From: Neolewinella litorea
Lineage (GTDB): Bacteria > Bacteroidota > Bacteroidia > Chitinophagales > Saprospiraceae
NCBI RefSeq assembly: GCF_004803465.1
Contig: NZ_SRSF01000005.1
Span: 19,176 to 83,175, forward strand
Direction: 5' to 3'
DNA length: 64,000 nucleotides
Shown: one piece after another, positions 33,874 to 42,176 of the stretch
Layout of the letters: the number at the start of each line of letters is the position of its first letter
How positions within the stretch are numbered: position 1 is the first letter of the stretch
Made by a program: the position numbers and the translations under genes
Notes under the pieces: generated by a model
The model's database searches: none
Told to the model about the DNA's origin: nothing
The model's input: only the letters and a program-made list of their open reading frames with translations

Positions 33874-36429
33874 TTACTGCACCTGAAAGAGCGCATTGGC
33901 GAACAGGAACTTACCGTTTTCCCAGAAGGCCCGGTACAGCGGATTGTCGATCAGGTAGATGACCTGTCCGCGGCGCAGCGGCTCGACGCCGAAGTTGAGC
34001 GTTTCCTGGATCTTGTCGAAGGCCTGGTTGCCCACGAAGCCGGAGACGCGGGGTTCGGTACGCACGCGCCCCACGTTCCACCCGTTCTCGAGGTAGTCGT
34101 AGGCGTCGTCGCTGGTCTTCAGGGAAGAGTAGGCCTCTCCGATGCCGAAGCTCAGTGGATGTGTGCCGTCCATTTCTACCTGCACGATGGCACCGGGGAT
34201 GAAACCTTCGATGAAGCGGCGCTCCTGATCGGCGTAGGGTTGCAGCCGTTTCTCGCGCTTTTCTTCCTCCGAGAGGGTGTCCTTGGCTGCTTCCTTAGTG
34301 GTGAGGCCGAAGCCCTCCTTACCGGCGAGACTGCCGTTGGCCGCGCCGATGGCGATCAGCTTACCGCCGGCCCGCACCCAGCCGGCGAGGGCTTCCGTCT
34401 CGGCGTCGGTGAAGTTGAAACGCCCTTCCGGCAGTACCAGGATGTCGTAATCGCCGTCGAAAACTTCCATCACGTCCTCGCGGTGGAAGATGCTCAGGGG
34501 GTAGTTGAGGTCCTGTTCGAAGTAGTACCACACCTGACCGAATTCGTTGGAGTAGATCCCCTCACCCGAAAGGGTGGCCACCTGGGGTTTACCGATCAGG
34601 GCGTAGTTGCTGCCGCCCAGATCGCCGCCCACGGAGGCGCTGAAGCCGGTCTCCAAAACTTGCAGCTGAGCTTCGTGGTCCTGGGTGAGCCGCTGCAGGG
34701 TGCCGGCGAAGTCGGGGTGAACGCGGTTATCGCCGCGGTTGATGATGAGGGTGCCGGCCGGGTACTCGGTATTGCCGAAGGTGAAGTCCGTCTCGGAGGC
34801 CCGCACCTGAATGCCGGCCTTGAGGAGGGCGGCCAGGAAGCGCGCGCTGCTCATTCCTTCCCAGGGCAGGGCGAAAGCGTAGGTGGAAGCCACGTCGACG
34901 CCGGCCAGGGGGTTCTGGTAGTCCGCCGTCTGGTAGGGTTCAGTGGCCACGTTCAGGCGGCTGGTGCTGGCGTAGGTGTCCAGTCCGTAAGCCAGGGGCA
35001 CCGACCAGGCGGTGATGTCGTAGGTCACCGAATCCTCCACGAAAGCGGTGGGGTCGAACAGCACCTGGGTGAGCACGGAGCGCGGCTGATAAGCGGAAAC
35101 CACCAAGTCGCCGGCACTGACTGCCAGCTTACCTTCTTCGCCCGTGGCATAGTTGTAGCCATCGAAGTTGCGCGCGGCCGTAGCGCGGCTGTACTGAATG
35201 CCGTTGCGGTCGAGCAGGTCGGTCAGGGCCCGCAGTTTGCCCTGGGGGTTGTTGGCGCTGACCACGTAGGTCTTGTAGGGCCCCTGGGGATTGTCGGTGG
35301 CCCCGGCGAAGTAGCGCGCGAATTCACTCGTCAGGCGGTCGGCTTCCCGGGCGGCAATCTCCACCGTGCTCAGGGCGGTGGTGCGGTGGTGCGCCACGCG
35401 GTCCTTCAGGGTCAGGGTATCGCCGGTGGGCAGTTCGATGGCGCGCCCGCCCCGGCTGCCACCGCCCTGTTCGTACGTCATGCCGATGGCCCCGTTGAAG
35501 GTGGGGTAGGTGTCGCCGTAGCTAGGGTAAAGCAGGTCGAAGCGCTCCCGCGTGAAGTAGAGCCAGCCGTGTTCGTCGAAGTAGCGGGCGTGGTTTTGGC
35601 CGATCTCGGTCTGGAAGTCGCCCTGCCAATCGGTAATGTACTCGTGGAAGGGTTTCGCCGCCGGGGCGAAGTAGTAGGGCGAGGTGTAGCCCTGCTCGTG
35701 AAGGTCGGCGTGGATGTGGGGCATCCACTGCTGGTACTGCACGATGCGCTGCCGGCTTTCCTTCTGCGTTTGCCAGGCCCAGTCGCGGTTCAGGTCGAAG
35801 AGGTAGTGGTTGGTGCGCCCGCCGGGCCAGGGTTCCTGGTGTTCGCGGGTGGCGGGGTCCACGTCCAGGTTCGTCGTGGCTACCTGCCGGAACCAGTTGG
35901 TGTAGCGGTTGTAGCCGTCGGGGTTTTCGCTGGGGTCGAGGAGTACGACCACGTTCTTGAGCCATTCGCCGGTGCGGGCGTTGTCCGGGTCGGCCAGGTC
36001 GTAGAGCACGCCCATGCTCGCCTCGGATCCGGTGGCTTCGTTGCCGTGTACGCTGAACGACAGCCATACTATCGCAATGTCGTCCAGGGCGGGGTCCGTA
36101 TCTCCGGGCAACAGTCCGGCGCGGCGCAGGTTGTTCTCCCGGATGGCCTCGATGCGGGCCAGGTTTTCCGGCGTACTCACGGTGGCAAGCAGCAGGGGAC
36201 GGTCTTCGTTCGTGGTGCCGTACTGTTCCAGCGTCACCCGGGGGCTTTCCTCGGCTACGAGTTGGTAGTAGTCGACCAGCATCCAGTGGGGGGTGAAGGT
36301 TTCGCCCAGTTCGTGGGGGAGAAATTCGTCGGGCGGCGTAACGGTACTTTGGGCGCCGAGCGCGGGTGCAAGGAATGAGCCGGGGAAAAGTCCTGCGGCA
36401 AGGAAGAGCAGGGGAAGGTACAAGCGCAT
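33874..36429 (-). CDS. M14 family zinc carboxypeptidase, secreted
   Basis: 851 aa with a signal peptide ending near LAPALGAQ (about 26). The zinc site is HGNE (His about 128, Glu about 131) in SFSVHGNEATGSEA, with the third ligand His in HADLHEQG (about 241-246). The general base may be the Glu in GMTYEQGGG. After the catalytic domain (about 30-380) there is a large C-terminal part. It contains a class I glutamine amidotransferase-like fold (about 650-700: DYDILVLPEGRFNF, then GGKLIAIGAANGS) without a visible catalytic Cys. This architecture is common in Bacteroidota M14 proteins of unknown substrate. It is likely periplasmic or outer-membrane associated, processing peptides. Confidence 0.9.
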   Translation of the reverse strand: MRLYLPLLFLAAGLFPGSFLAPALGAQSTVTPPDEFLPHELGETFTPHWMLVDYYQLVAEESPRVTLEQYGTTNEDRPLLLATVSTPENLARIEAIRENNLRRAGLLPGDTDPALDDIAIVWLSFSVHGNEATGSEASMGVLYDLADPDNARTGEWLKNVVVLLDPSENPDGYNRYTNWFRQVATTNLDVDPATREHQEPWPGGRTNHYLFDLNRDWAWQTQKESRQRIVQYQQWMPHIHADLHEQGYTSPYYFAPAAKPFHEYITDWQGDFQTEIGQNHARYFDEHGWLYFTRERFDLLYPSYGDTYPTFNGAIGMTYEQGGGSRGGRAIELPTGDTLTLKDRVAHHRTTALSTVEIAAREADRLTSEFARYFAGATDNPQGPYKTYVVSANNPQGKLRALTDLLDRNGIQYSRATAARNFDGYNYATGEEGKLAVSAGDLVVSAYQPRSVLTQVLFDPTAFVEDSVTYDITAWSVPLAYGLDTYASTSRLNVATEPYQTADYQNPLAGVDVASTYAFALPWEGMSSARFLAALLKAGIQVRASETDFTFGNTEYPAGTLIINRGDNRVHPDFAGTLQRLTQDHEAQLQVLETGFSASVGGDLGGSNYALIGKPQVATLSGEGIYSNEFGQVWYYFEQDLNYPLSIFHREDVMEVFDGDYDILVLPEGRFNFTDAETEALAGWVRAGGKLIAIGAANGSLAGKEGFGLTTKEAAKDTLSEEEKREKRLQPYADQERRFIEGFIPGAIVQVEMDGTHPLSFGIGEAYSSLKTSDDAYDYLENGWNVGRVRTEPRVSGFVGNQAFDKIQETLNFGVEPLRRGQVIYLIDNPLYRAFWENGKFLFANALFQVQ

Positions 36430-36505
36430 CTGGTGGGGGTCTAAGGGCGGCTAAGGTAAGAAAAGCGCCTTTTCCCCCTCGCGAGGCACCACCGGGGGCT
36501 ATGTC

Positions 36506-37012
36506 TTAGCGGTACGATTCCTTCAGCAGGGCTTCCAGCTGGTCGAGGCAGGCCGTGAATCCTTCCCGGAAGCCCATTTCGAGCGTGGCTTCCAGGTCGC
36601 GGGCGGAAGGGTAGGTAGTCTCCACCGTGAGGAGGGTATTACTTTCTCCCCGTTCAGTGAAGGTGTTCACCCAGCTGGATTGGGGGAGGTCGGAGTTGAG
36701 TTCACCGTTTTCGTCCGAAAACCCGTCCTGGCCGCTGAAGGATTCTTGCGGGTGGATGGATTCGTAGTCGGTGCGGCCCCAGTGTACTTCGCCGCCGGGT
36801 CCGCGCATGGCGTAGATGCGGGAGCCGCCCTCGGTAAAGTCCATGGACTTGGTGTGCGATCTCCACGGGGCGGGAGCCCACCACTGATCCAGCAGGTCGG
36901 CGGTGGTCCAGGCCGCCCAGACGAGTTGCCGGGGCGCGGCATATTCCCGCTGGATCCGGATCCGGTTGTGCTCTTTTTCGACCGAAAAGGTCAGGGTGTC
37001 TGCTGGGTTCAT
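36506..37012 (-). CDS. SRPBCC/AHSA1-domain protein
   Basis: 168 aa. The N-terminal FSVEKEHNRIRIQREYAAPRQLVWAAWTTADLLDQWWAP (seen in pieces: REYAAPRQLVWAAWT and LLDQWWAP) and the C-terminal EMGFREGFTACLDQLEALL are the hallmark ends of the AHSA1 START-like fold. This is a helix-grip domain with a hydrophobic cavity. Members are often annotated as activators of Hsp90 ATPase or as polyketide cyclase-like, but for bacterial singletons the ligand is usually unknown. No ArsR-type regulator gene is next to it, which would be a frequent partner. Confidence 0.85.
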   Translation of the reverse strand: MNPADTLTFSVEKEHNRIRIQREYAAPRQLVWAAWTTADLLDQWWAPAPWRSHTKSMDFTEGGSRIYAMRGPGGEVHWGRTDYESIHPQESFSGQDGFSDENGELNSDLPQSSWVNTFTERGESNTLLTVETTYPSARDLEATLEMGFREGFTACLDQLEALLKESYR

Positions 37013-37100
37013 AGGGTAGTGATTTGAAAGTAGCGTGGCCGAGGCCGAAAGCTAATTTAGTGACCGGCGGGCATGACGCGCAATAGGGGTCGGGGGATTA

Positions 37101-37735
37101 ATCTGCGCCTTAATCTGCGGGCTTTGCTGTGAATTTTTCGCGCCTTCGGCGCCTTAGGCGTTCTTTGAACCGCGGATTTCGCGGATTCTTGCGCGGATTT
37201 TGGCGCAGATTTTTTTTGCTTGCGCTGCTCGCGTATGTCAAGTTAGGTTAGGTCAATCTACGCTTTAATCTGCGCCCCAATCAGCGAAATCTGCGGTAAG
37301 TTTCTGTAGCACCTGTGGTGCTTCAGGGGTCTTTGAACCGCAGATCACGCGGATTCTTGCGCGGATTTTGGCGCAGATTTTTTGCTTGCGCTGCTCGCGT
37401 ATGTCAAGTTATGTTAGGTCAATCTGCGCTTTAATCTGCGCGCCGATCAGCGGAATCTGCGGTGAGTTTCTTTAGCGTCTGTGGTGCTTCAGGAGTCTTG
37501 TGAACCGCGGATTTCGCGGATTCTTGCGCGGATTTTGGCGCAAATTTTTTGCTCGCGCTGCTCGCGCATGTCAAGTTAGGTTAGGTCAATCTGCGCTTTA
37601 ATCTGCGCGCCGATCAGCGGAATCTGCGGTAAGTTTCTGTAGCACCTGTGGTGCTTCAGGGGTCTTTGAACCGCAAATCACGCGGATTCTTGCGCGGATT
37701 TTGGCGCGGATTTTTTCGCCTTCGGCGGCTCGGAC
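37101..37735. repeat. About 168-bp tandem repeats, each folding as a long imperfect hairpin
   Basis: The anchor GAACCGC recurs near 37168, 37336, 37503 and 37669, spaced about 166-168 bp. Each unit has a left arm of CGCGGATT/GCGCAGATT blocks and a right arm of AATCTGCGC/CAGCGGAATCTGCGG blocks. Over 42 nt the left arm's reverse complement matches the right arm at about 31 positions. The loop carries CTTGCGCTGCTCGCG and GTCAAGTTAGGTTAGGTC. Units are about 90% alike by eye, differing in part at positions that keep pairing. There is no open frame of note. From 37013 to 37100 lies only the tail of this pattern. Confidence 0.85.
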
Positions 37736-38049
37736 GTAAAGTGTACTCTTATTACGTCATTTTGCACGCAGCACGGATTATTTGTAGGCACCGAAAAGTG
37801 GTGTAGACCGCCCTTGAGATCGCCCGGGCGGCGGGGCGCAAAAGGGCGAAAAAGAAGGCTGCACTGTTTGAGCGCGCTTGAGATTTTGGTTGGAAAACGG
37901 ATGGGGAACTATCGACAGACTAATGTCGGAGATTGGATTTTGCAGCGAGTTTGCAGCATTCCGCCCTTTTGGGTTCCGCCGCACGATATAGGCGATATCA
38001 AAGGCTTGCTTTTTTGGTCCTTTTGTAGCAAGACAAAAGGACGGAGCAT
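37736..38049. other. Gene-free stretch with a GTCCTTTTGT hairpin
   Basis: No convincing gene; possible frames here have no family resemblance. The clearest structure is GTCCTTTTGT-AGCAAG-ACAAAAGGAC (38017-38042), a perfect 10-bp stem with a 6-nt loop after a T-run. A phrase GGCACCGAAAAGTGG near 37786 recurs in altered form (GGCACCAAAAGGTGG) near 38218, flanking the hairpin and the next repeat unit. It may be the remnant of a mobile or reverse-transcribed element. Confidence 0.5.
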
Positions 38050-38215
38050 TTTTTTGAACCGCGGATATTTGCTCACGCTGCTTACTTATGTCAAGTTTGG
38101 TGAAATCAATCTGCGCTTTAATCTGCGCCCCAATCAGCGGAATATGCGGTGAATTTTTAGCCTCTATGGCACTTCAGTGGTCTTGCGAACCGCGGATTGT
38201 GGCGCAGATTCATTG
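38050..38215. repeat. Degenerate outlying copy of the 168-bp repeat
   Basis: TTTGAACCGCGGAT at 38053 followed by GTCAAGTTTGGTGAAATCAA and AATCTGCGCTTTAATCTGCG reproduces the unit at 37.1-37.7 kb with the middle of the left arm deleted. The next unit's start appears at about 38184 (CTTGCGAACCGCGGATTG) and breaks off. The remainder, 38216-38418, is leader DNA for the next gene. Confidence 0.75.
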
Positions 38216-38418
38216 CGGGCACCAAAAGGTGGGGTGGATCGACCCATCGCAATCGGAAGAAGGGAAACTTCAATCTTCGAATCCGATTTCAGGGGTGTGC
38301 AGGCGGTAAGCCCACGCGGCGCGTGATCGGTTCGGCACCATTGAACTTAGGCAAGCTTCCCGCTAAAACCCGGGGAAGGTAAATTTCGTCTTACTATATT
38401 GAATACCGATTATCCGCT

Positions 38419-39873
38419 ATGCGCTTCCGAACCACCTTACTTTGCTGTTTCCTCATTCTGCTCGGCACCTGCGTCCGCGCCCAGGTACTGACCGTGAGCG
38501 AGGAGATACCCATGCGCAACGATACAGAGTACACGCTGGTGGGCAAACTCGGAGGCCAGGTGCTGCTGCTGCAGGACCGCGAGAACAAGCACCTGCTCAC
38601 CGCCTACGGACGCAGCATGAACCAGAGCTGGGAGAAGGAACTGGAGCTGCGCGGCCGCAACGTGCGCATGCTCGACGCCCTGCCGGCGCAGGACGGGACC
38701 GGCTTCCACCTGCTCTATCTCTACCGCGATAAGGGCCGCAACCACCTGCAACTGGATCGCTACAACCCGGCCGGTAACCTGCAGGACAGCGTGACGCTGG
38801 TCGATTTCGGAATGTTCGTCACGACGCCGGAAGATGAGATCTACCACTCCGACGACGACAGCAAGCTGCTGCTGCTCATGATCGACCAGCAGAGCAAGGC
38901 GCGCTACCTGGGCATTGATCTCGACAGCATGAAGCTGCTCTACGACCGCGAGCTGGAGCCGGAGAAATTCTTCTTCAACGACGATTTCCTGCAGGCCGAG
39001 ATTTCCAATACCGGCGACATGTACTTCATCGTGGAGCGCGACAACTTCAAGAGCCGCCGCCGTAAGCACCGTTACGAGGTGTACACCCACCGCGCCGACG
39101 GCGGCGACCGCGCCATGATCGACGTCAACCTGGGCGACAGCCTGACCTACGACGTCTTCTTTAAATACGACAACCTCAACCGCCGGTTGGTGGCGGGCGG
39201 ACTGTACTCCACCAAGGATTTCATCCGCGCCGAAGGCTACTTCTACCTCTGGATCAACCCCGATAACCCGCGCGACGAACTGCGGCCCCGCTTCCAGGAG
39301 TTCCCCATCAACCTGGTCAAGAACGTGGAAGGCCGCAAGTTCAACAAGCGCCACCCGGGCATCAACGAGCTTACGGTGCGCGACGCGATGCTGCGCCGCG
39401 ACGGCGGGATGGTGATGATCACCGAACGCGACCGCCGCCTGCAACGCCGCGGGGGCGCCGCTCAGAACCAGTTGCTCAACACCTACGGCGGCCGGCCGCT
39501 GGTCGACTACCACCTCGACGAAATCGTGGTCTTCGCGGTCAATCCCGACGGCACGCCCCACTGGAGCAACATCATGCACAAGAAGCAGTATAGCCAGGAC
39601 GACAACGGGGTATACTCCAGTTTCTTCCTGATGGAAACCCCGAGCCGGCTGCGCCTGCTATTCAACGACGAGATCCGCTTCGAGAACACCGTGAGTGAAT
39701 ACGTCCTGAACCCACGCGGGGAGTTTGACCGCAACACCCTCTTCCATACCCGCGACCTGAACCTCCGCCTCCGCTTCCGCGACGGCATCCAGGTGGCCGC
39801 CAACGAACTCGTGATGCCCAGCGAGCACCGCAACCGCCTGCGACTGGTAAAGATGACCTACGACGCCCGATGA
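38419..39873 (+). CDS. Secreted protein of unknown function, beta-rich
   Basis: 484 aa, family not recognised. The signal peptide ends in LGTCVRAQ (about residue 22). The mature protein is rich in beta strands with many charged turns (for example GKLGGQVLLLQDRENKHLL and LLYLYRDKGRNHLQLDRYN). These suggest a repeated blade architecture such as a beta-propeller, ending in RNRLRLVKMTYDAR. No catalytic motif, lipobox or type IX sorting tail is seen, so a periplasmic location is likely. The stop overlaps the start of the lipoprotein gene by 4 nt (ATGA), so the two are translated together and may act together. Confidence 0.82.
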   Translation: MRFRTTLLCCFLILLGTCVRAQVLTVSEEIPMRNDTEYTLVGKLGGQVLLLQDRENKHLLTAYGRSMNQSWEKELELRGRNVRMLDALPAQDGTGFHLLYLYRDKGRNHLQLDRYNPAGNLQDSVTLVDFGMFVTTPEDEIYHSDDDSKLLLLMIDQQSKARYLGIDLDSMKLLYDRELEPEKFFFNDDFLQAEISNTGDMYFIVERDNFKSRRRKHRYEVYTHRADGGDRAMIDVNLGDSLTYDVFFKYDNLNRRLVAGGLYSTKDFIRAEGYFYLWINPDNPRDELRPRFQEFPINLVKNVEGRKFNKRHPGINELTVRDAMLRRDGGMVMITERDRRLQRRGGAAQNQLLNTYGGRPLVDYHLDEIVVFAVNPDGTPHWSNIMHKKQYSQDDNGVYSSFFLMETPSRLRLLFNDEIRFENTVSEYVLNPRGEFDRNTLFHTRDLNLRLRFRDGIQVAANELVMPSEHRNRLRLVKMTYDAR

Positions 39874-40280
39874 AAGCACACCCCCTTTTCTCCCTCCTGC
39901 TCCTACTCCTGCCCCTCTTGCTGGGCTGTCAGCGCCGCATGGCCGAGGGTACCCACGTGGCTTCTCCCGATGAGGAAATCCAACTGCAGGTGGGCGATCG
40001 CCTGCGTGCGGACCCCCGGGCGGATGATTTCTTCACCTTTGTAAAGGTGCTCGAAGACAGCCGCTGCCCCCGAGGCGTACAGTGCATACAGGCCGGCCGG
40101 GCCGTGGTAGCGGTGCAGGTCATGCGCGACGGTACCCTGACCGAGGAAACGGTGACCATCGACGGCAACGCCCTGGCTACCGACCAGGGGCCGCTGCAGC
40201 TGGTGCATTTGGAACCTTATCCCGACGCTTCCGTTCCTGATCCAGGGCCTTACCGCCTCACGGTCCGCCTGCTGGAGTAG
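39870..40280 (+). CDS. Small lipoprotein with a two-cysteine domain
   Basis: 136 aa. Lipobox LLLGC at about residues 16-20 marks a lipoprotein. The mature domain contains DDFFTFVKVLEDSRCPRG followed by CIQAGRAVVAV; the two cysteines (in SRCPRGVQC) could form a disulfide. This SRCPxxxxCxxAG pattern is shared by a family of small Bacteroidota lipoproteins of unknown role. The gene is coupled to the preceding secreted protein by a 4-nt overlap. No enzymatic residues are evident. Confidence 0.8.
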   Translation: MKAHPLFSLLLLLLPLLLGCQRRMAEGTHVASPDEEIQLQVGDRLRADPRADDFFTFVKVLEDSRCPRGVQCIQAGRAVVAVQVMRDGTLTEETVTIDGNALATDQGPLQLVHLEPYPDASVPDPGPYRLTVRLLE

Positions 40281-40341
40281 CCCCTAAAGCGGGCCTGCCC
40301 CAGGCAAGAAGCTGCACCTGGTATACTGTAAATAATCTCCC

Positions 40342-41025
40342 ATGTTCTTCCCCACCGGCGACGATCAGGTCGATGGCGGTCATCGCCCCCACTTTGCCTA
40401 CGGCCTCATCGCCCTCAACGTGCTGATCTTTGCCTACCAGTACAGTCTGGGTCCGGAACCGGGGGAGTCCTTCGTTTACCAGTGGGGCACCATCCCCGAG
40501 CGCATCGCGGCAGGGGAGGGGCTGGAGACCCTCATCACGAGTATGTTTCTCCACGGCAGCTGGCTTCACCTGGTCGGCAACATGCTTTACATGTGGATCT
40601 TCGCCGACAACATCGAGGCTACGGTGGGCAGCGCTCGGTTTCTTGTGTTTTACTTCCTGGGGGGTATCGCGGCGGGACTGTGTCACCTGTACTTCAACTG
40701 GGGCAGCCCGATACCGGCCGTCGGGGCCAGTGGGGCGCTATCAGCGGTGATGGGAGCTTACATCGTCCTCTTTCCGCGGTCCAACGTACGCGGCTACCTG
40801 TTCTTCTTCCGGATCAACGTGCCGGCCTTCCTGTTTTTGGGCTTCTGGTTCTACCAGCAGTCTTCGGCGGGCTTCGCCAGTCTGCAGAGCAGCGCGGGTA
40901 CGGGCATTGCGTGGTGGGCCCACATTGGCGGCTTCGTTTTCGGGGTCATCAGCGGCTTCGTCTTTCGGGCTACGCACCACATCCCCCGGCATTCGGAGGG
41001 CTACCGCCACAATGTCGATCTGTAG
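40342..41025 (+). CDS. Rhomboid family intramembrane serine protease
   Basis: 227 aa with six hydrophobic helices. The catalytic Ser is in VGASGALSAVMG (about residue 131) and the catalytic His in WWAHIGGFVFG (about 194). HGSWLHLVGNMLYMWIF, with its HxxxHxxxN pattern, is the conserved second-helix segment. The enzyme cuts single-pass membrane proteins inside the bilayer; its substrates here are unknown. It sits 61 nt after the small lipoprotein gene, possibly in the same transcript. Confidence 0.94.
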   Translation: MFFPTGDDQVDGGHRPHFAYGLIALNVLIFAYQYSLGPEPGESFVYQWGTIPERIAAGEGLETLITSMFLHGSWLHLVGNMLYMWIFADNIEATVGSARFLVFYFLGGIAAGLCHLYFNWGSPIPAVGASGALSAVMGAYIVLFPRSNVRGYLFFFRINVPAFLFLGFWFYQQSSAGFASLQSSAGTGIAWWAHIGGFVFGVISGFVFRATHHIPRHSEGYRHNVDL

Positions 41026-41130
41026 GGCGGGCGCGCGGGTGCGATCATAAGATGAAGGTTCTGTGGGAAGTGGAGGTGGAAAACTAATGCCAAATGGCGG
41101 GCGTTGAGCAAGTTATAAATCCTAAGTGCC

Positions 41131-41349
41131 ATGATTGAGTCGCAAACCAGCAGAGAGGAATTGAAAGAACTTCTGCGTGAAATTCTTCATGAACATCCAG
41201 AACTTATCCTTCGAGCCCTCGAAAGTGCTGCACCAAGTGAATCTCTTACGGTGGCAGACACCGTAGACTATATTTCTTTGGATGAGGTGAGGGAGATCGT
41301 CAAATTAGATTTTGCTAAATACGATCCTGTCTTTCGCGCGCTAGCATGA
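41131..41349 (+). CDS. Putative antitoxin of a Doc-type module
   Basis: 72 aa (MIESQTSREELKELLREIL). It is acidic and largely helical in the first 35 residues, then a short tail YISLDEVREIVKLDFAKYDPVF, the kind of segment antitoxins use to wrap a toxin. No classic DNA-binding motif is visible. The stop overlaps the start of the Doc-like gene by 4 nt (ATGA), which is the usual toxin-antitoxin layout. Both genes are AT-richer than neighbours, suggesting horizontal gain. The antitoxin role is inferred from position and size, not from a known family. Confidence 0.6.
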   Translation: MIESQTSREELKELLREILHEHPELILRALESAAPSESLTVADTVDYISLDEVREIVKLDFAKYDPVFRALA

Positions 41350-41820
41350 AGAAGATTGAGTATTTAAGTGCCGAGGCGATTATTCTGATCAATAAGTCAA
41401 CTATTGAGGCCCACGGTGGCCATTTCGTTCCTCCCTCTAACCTCTTTCGTCCTGATGCATTGCAGTACGTTGTCGAGTCAGTACATGCTCAGGTTTTTGG
41501 GAAGGTTATGTACCCCCACATTGACAGATAAGGCAGCGGCCTATATGTTTGGAATCGTCAGTAACCACATTTTCCACGACGGCAATCAGCGGACTGGACT
41601 GGAAGCTGCAAGTGTATTTCTACAGGCAAACCATTACCGTTGGGCAGATCGAATAACGCAAATTGATTATCAGGATCAAAAAGTACCCGGAAAAGTTATT
41701 TCGGGAGATGTGAATGATAATCTGATTCAATTTACTCTTGAGATGTCAAGTGGGAAGGTGAATTTTGATGCTTGCAAACAGTGGTTTGCCGCCAATACCT
41801 ATTCGTGGGATCCCCGATAA
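41346..41820 (+). pseudogene. Doc/Fic-type toxin gene, frameshifted
   Basis: The first frame encodes MKKIEYLSAEAIILINKS to VFGKVMYPH and ends early at 41531. The frame one base over continues with LTDKAAAYMFGIVSNHIFHDGNQRTG, including the Fic/Doc core HIFHDGNQRTG (consensus HxFxDxNxRT), to 41820. The frames join as V-M-Y-P-T-L-T-D-K if one C is removed from the CCCCC run at 41513-41517. The intact protein would be about 157 aa, close to other Doc proteins, which phosphorylate EF-Tu. The cause may be a real +1 insertion (inactive toxin), slippage on the C-run, or a sequencing error. Confidence 0.82.
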
Positions 41821-41894
41821 TTGAAGAGGTTTGTAGGCTTTTGCAAAACTTTGTAGGGTAATAAACATGTTCCTTGATGACTAATTCGGCCAAT

Positions 41895-42110
41895 ATGGAA
41901 CCCACCCCCCTAACCCGCGAAGAACTCAAAAGCGCCATGCGTGCCCTGCTGATCCGAGAGCCGCGCCTCTTCTTTGAAGTTGTGCAGGAGCTGCGTGAGG
42001 AGGCGGACAATATTCCCGAGGAGGAGCACCACAGCGAGCAGCAGAAGTGGTGGGCCATGATCGAGGCCGAGTTCATGCAGTTGGCGGAGGTGTTCCGGGG
42101 TTTCGCGTAG
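41895..42110 (+). CDS. Second antitoxin-like small protein
   Basis: 71 aa from the ATG at 41895; an earlier ATG (41877) and TTG (41874) in frame are alternatives. LTREELKSAMRALLIREPRLFFEVVQEL parallels TSREELKELLREILHEHPELILRAL of the gene at 41131 in register, so the two share an N-terminal helical domain. The C-terminal half differs (EEEHHSEQQKWWAMIEAEFM) and GC content is closer to the host. It has no toxin partner of its own. It could be a solitary antitoxin or the N-terminal module of an unrecognised system. Upstream, TTTGTAGG occurs twice, 20 bp apart (41830 and 41850). Confidence 0.6.
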   Translation: MEPTPLTREELKSAMRALLIREPRLFFEVVQELREEADNIPEEEHHSEQQKWWAMIEAEFMQLAEVFRGFA

Positions 42111-42176
42111 GAGGGGGGGGCGATGCCACAATATAAACTACCCCCTAAAAGACTAAAGAACTAAAAGACCAAAGAA

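Noticed and set aside
34159-36378. 739-codon plus-strand open frame antisense to the M14 peptidase
   Set aside because: Val/Gly/His-rich shadow translation without motifs; the minus strand has zinc-site motifs and a signal peptide.
37101-37735. CRISPR array
   Set aside because: Units are about 168 bp with conserved internal sequence and no short repeat/unique spacer alternation; no cas genes nearby.
37814-38382. Short plus-strand open frames in the repeat-rich region
   Set aside because: They run across repeat arms, lack any family resemblance and have no initiation context; treated as non-coding.
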